A stretch of 64,000 nucleotides of DNA from Hanleya hanleyi (Eukaryota; Mollusca; Polyplacophora; Lepidopleurida; Hanleyidae): assembly GCA_036873755.1 (NCBI GenBank), contig JAVTVY010039232.1:1-64000 (forward strand), read 5' to 3'. This document shows, piece by piece, positions 63,064 through 64,000 of the stretch (positions within the stretch are counted from its first letter, which is position 1; each line of letters starts with the position of its first letter). A model generated the notes under the pieces. That model did not search any database and was not told where the DNA came from. It saw only the letters and a list, made by a program, of their open reading frames with translations. The position numbers and the translations under genes are program-made.

Positions 63064-64000
63064 GTTTCAGACGACGATCCGTAGCGCCGCCACGAGCAAC
63101 AGCAGCAATCAAGCGCGCAGTCCGTTCTTCACGAATCACCGGTAAAACGGACTCAATAGCATTGTTGAAAATGGACTTGGATGATAATGGCTGATGAAGC
63201 AAATGATCCTTAACCACATATGGAACGTCCGGCTTGACAACCTTAAGTAAGGCGTTGCGTTGCGCTTGGAGAAGCGAAACATACGAATAAGAACTGGCCT
63301 CAATGACTTGACGGTTAGCCTGCACGAGGGTGTCAATGAAACCCCGCAAATAGGCAACGCGACCGGGAGACAAAGAAGTCGACCCATCGTCCTGGCGTAA
63401 TTCAGGATCCAAGGCAATCCGAGAAGTAGCCAACAAAAACCAATCCGCGACCGAAGAAGCACGTTGCATTACTAGTAACATCTCTTGGATATTCTCCACG
63501 AGACTGGAATTGACCTCAAGCGGAGATGCCTTAGATGACTTAGAAATCTGAGTTAAATCTCGATCACGTTTGGGTGGTTTGTCGGGCAAAACGTTATCAT
63601 GAAGGTCATGGTAAAATCGAAAACGAGGCTTCTTGAATTTATTGTCATCCTCTAATTGACGATCAAACTTCTCTAAAATATCCACCCAAGCTGGAGACGG
63701 AGCGCAAGTAAGCGGAGTTACAGGAGCCGAAGACGCGAATGCAGAATCCGCCGCTGTCCGACACTTAATCCTAGATGGAACAACCTTCGAGGGGGCGGGC
63801 ATATCCGGAACCAACGCTAAAAGCGCCTGCATTCTAAGCGAATAATCCAACTTCGACGTATCTCCCGAACTTTCCAGAGAGGAAGAGGAATCATCCGACG
63901 AACTCGACGAGACCGGTGAAGGTGAACGAGTACTAAGACGTCGATGAGAAGATGATAAACCGTGAACCACCGAATGATCAAGAAATGGTGTGCGCGGATA
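62924..64000 (-). CDS. DIRS-B gag-like protein (partial, runs off window)
   Basis: The frame is open from the window edge to the stop at 62924, at least 358 codons. The first ATG lies outside the window or is not needed, since codons upstream of 63970 are still open. It is Ser-rich at the N-terminus (SSSSSDDSSSSLESS). The middle is helical (NIQEMLLVMQRASSVADWFL). The C-terminus is Arg/Gly-rich (RGRGRRSFRGKSSKRGG), fitting nucleic-acid binding. It overlaps the RT frame by about 140 bases. There are no zinc-finger motifs in the visible part, unlike DIRS-A. Confidence 0.75.
   Translation of the reverse strand, partial: YPRTPFLDHSVVHGLSSSHRRLSTRSPSPVSSSSSDDSSSSLESSGDTSKLDYSLRMQALLALVPDMPAPSKVVPSRIKCRTAADSAFASSAPVTPLTCAPSPAWVDILEKFDRQLEDDNKFKKPRFRFYHDLHDNVLPDKPPKRDRDLTQISKSSKASPLEVNSSLVENIQEMLLVMQRASSVADWFLLATSRIALDPELRQDDGSTSLSPGRVAYLRGFIDTLVQANRQVIEASSYSYVSLLQAQRNALLKVVKPDVPYVVKDHLLHQPLSSKSIFNNAIESVLPVIREERTARLIAAVARGGATDRRLKRGRKSSTTQQDGGARGNFRGIDKPPRGRGRRSFRGKSSKRGGHSNK

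Larger units (their letters stand above)
58786..64000 (-). mobile_element. DIRS-B: DIRS-type retrotransposon, runs off window
   Basis: The downstream ITR (58786 onward) shares TCCGCCCCTAGGAGAGC with DIRS-C. An internal complementary region lies at about 59071-59165. Long open frames for recombinase (59927-62728), RT/RNase H (60892-63063) and gag (62924 to the window edge) follow on the - strand. The upstream ITR is outside the window. No stops break the frames. It belongs to a different family from DIRS-A: no GCTTCCGGT motif was noticed and the ITRs are unrelated. Confidence 0.88.

Overview
This is eukaryotic nuclear DNA, most likely from a mollusc and probably a gastropod. It is intron-rich and AT-rich and packed with dispersed repeats. 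Two features point to molluscs from general knowledge of such genomes: repeat tails reading GCGACGTTAAATCA followed by runs of ACTC, and dispersed repeats carrying GGACGGACGGACGTACATGG. No species-level call is possible from the sequence alone. There are no bacterial operons and no CRISPR array.

Two host genes can be reconstructed by splicing. (1) TMEM167B (Kish-B) is on the + strand. A 10-nt coding exon at 7314-7323, exon 2 at 20931-21062 and exon 3 at 21497-21579 join in phase to give exactly 74 codons plus a stop. The 13.6-kb first intron holds a complete DIRS retrotransposon. (2) The middle of DIS3L2 (the RNase II/RNB 3'-5' exoribonuclease) is on the - strand as seven exons between 57368 and 45053. 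All splice junctions are phase-consistent. The N-terminal exons lie outside the window or were not found. The C-terminal half of RNB was not found. A coding exon with a stop at 33641-33772, also on the - strand, has a compatible phase but is unidentified.

Mobile elements dominate. Three DIRS-type (tyrosine-recombinase) retrotransposons are present. DIRS-A (9480-15889, +) is complete, with gag-like, RT/RNase H and tyrosine recombinase frames, inverted terminal repeats and an internal complementary region. DIRS-B (about 58786 to beyond 64000, -) belongs to a different family, has long open frames and runs off the window. DIRS-C (34094-40455, -) is a relative of DIRS-B with intact ends, but its RT region is replaced by unrelated DNA.

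Other elements are: a non-LTR retrotransposon fragment split by a TIR element (3506-5360); a 2.95-kb TIR element carrying a roughly 160-bp tandem array (50247-53200); five short TIR elements (7865, 22961, 25239, 27739 and 58006); three copies of a repeat built of nuclear-receptor-like AGGTCA half-sites; several copies of a GGCCGAGGGG-ended repeat; and an inverted pair of decayed copies of an uncharacterised invertebrate gene family (41060-42440).

The most unusual signal is in DIRS-A. The nonamer GCTTCCGGT (last base variable) occurs at least 15 times, in all three codon phases, across the coding region. That suggests a nucleic-acid-level function rather than a protein repeat.
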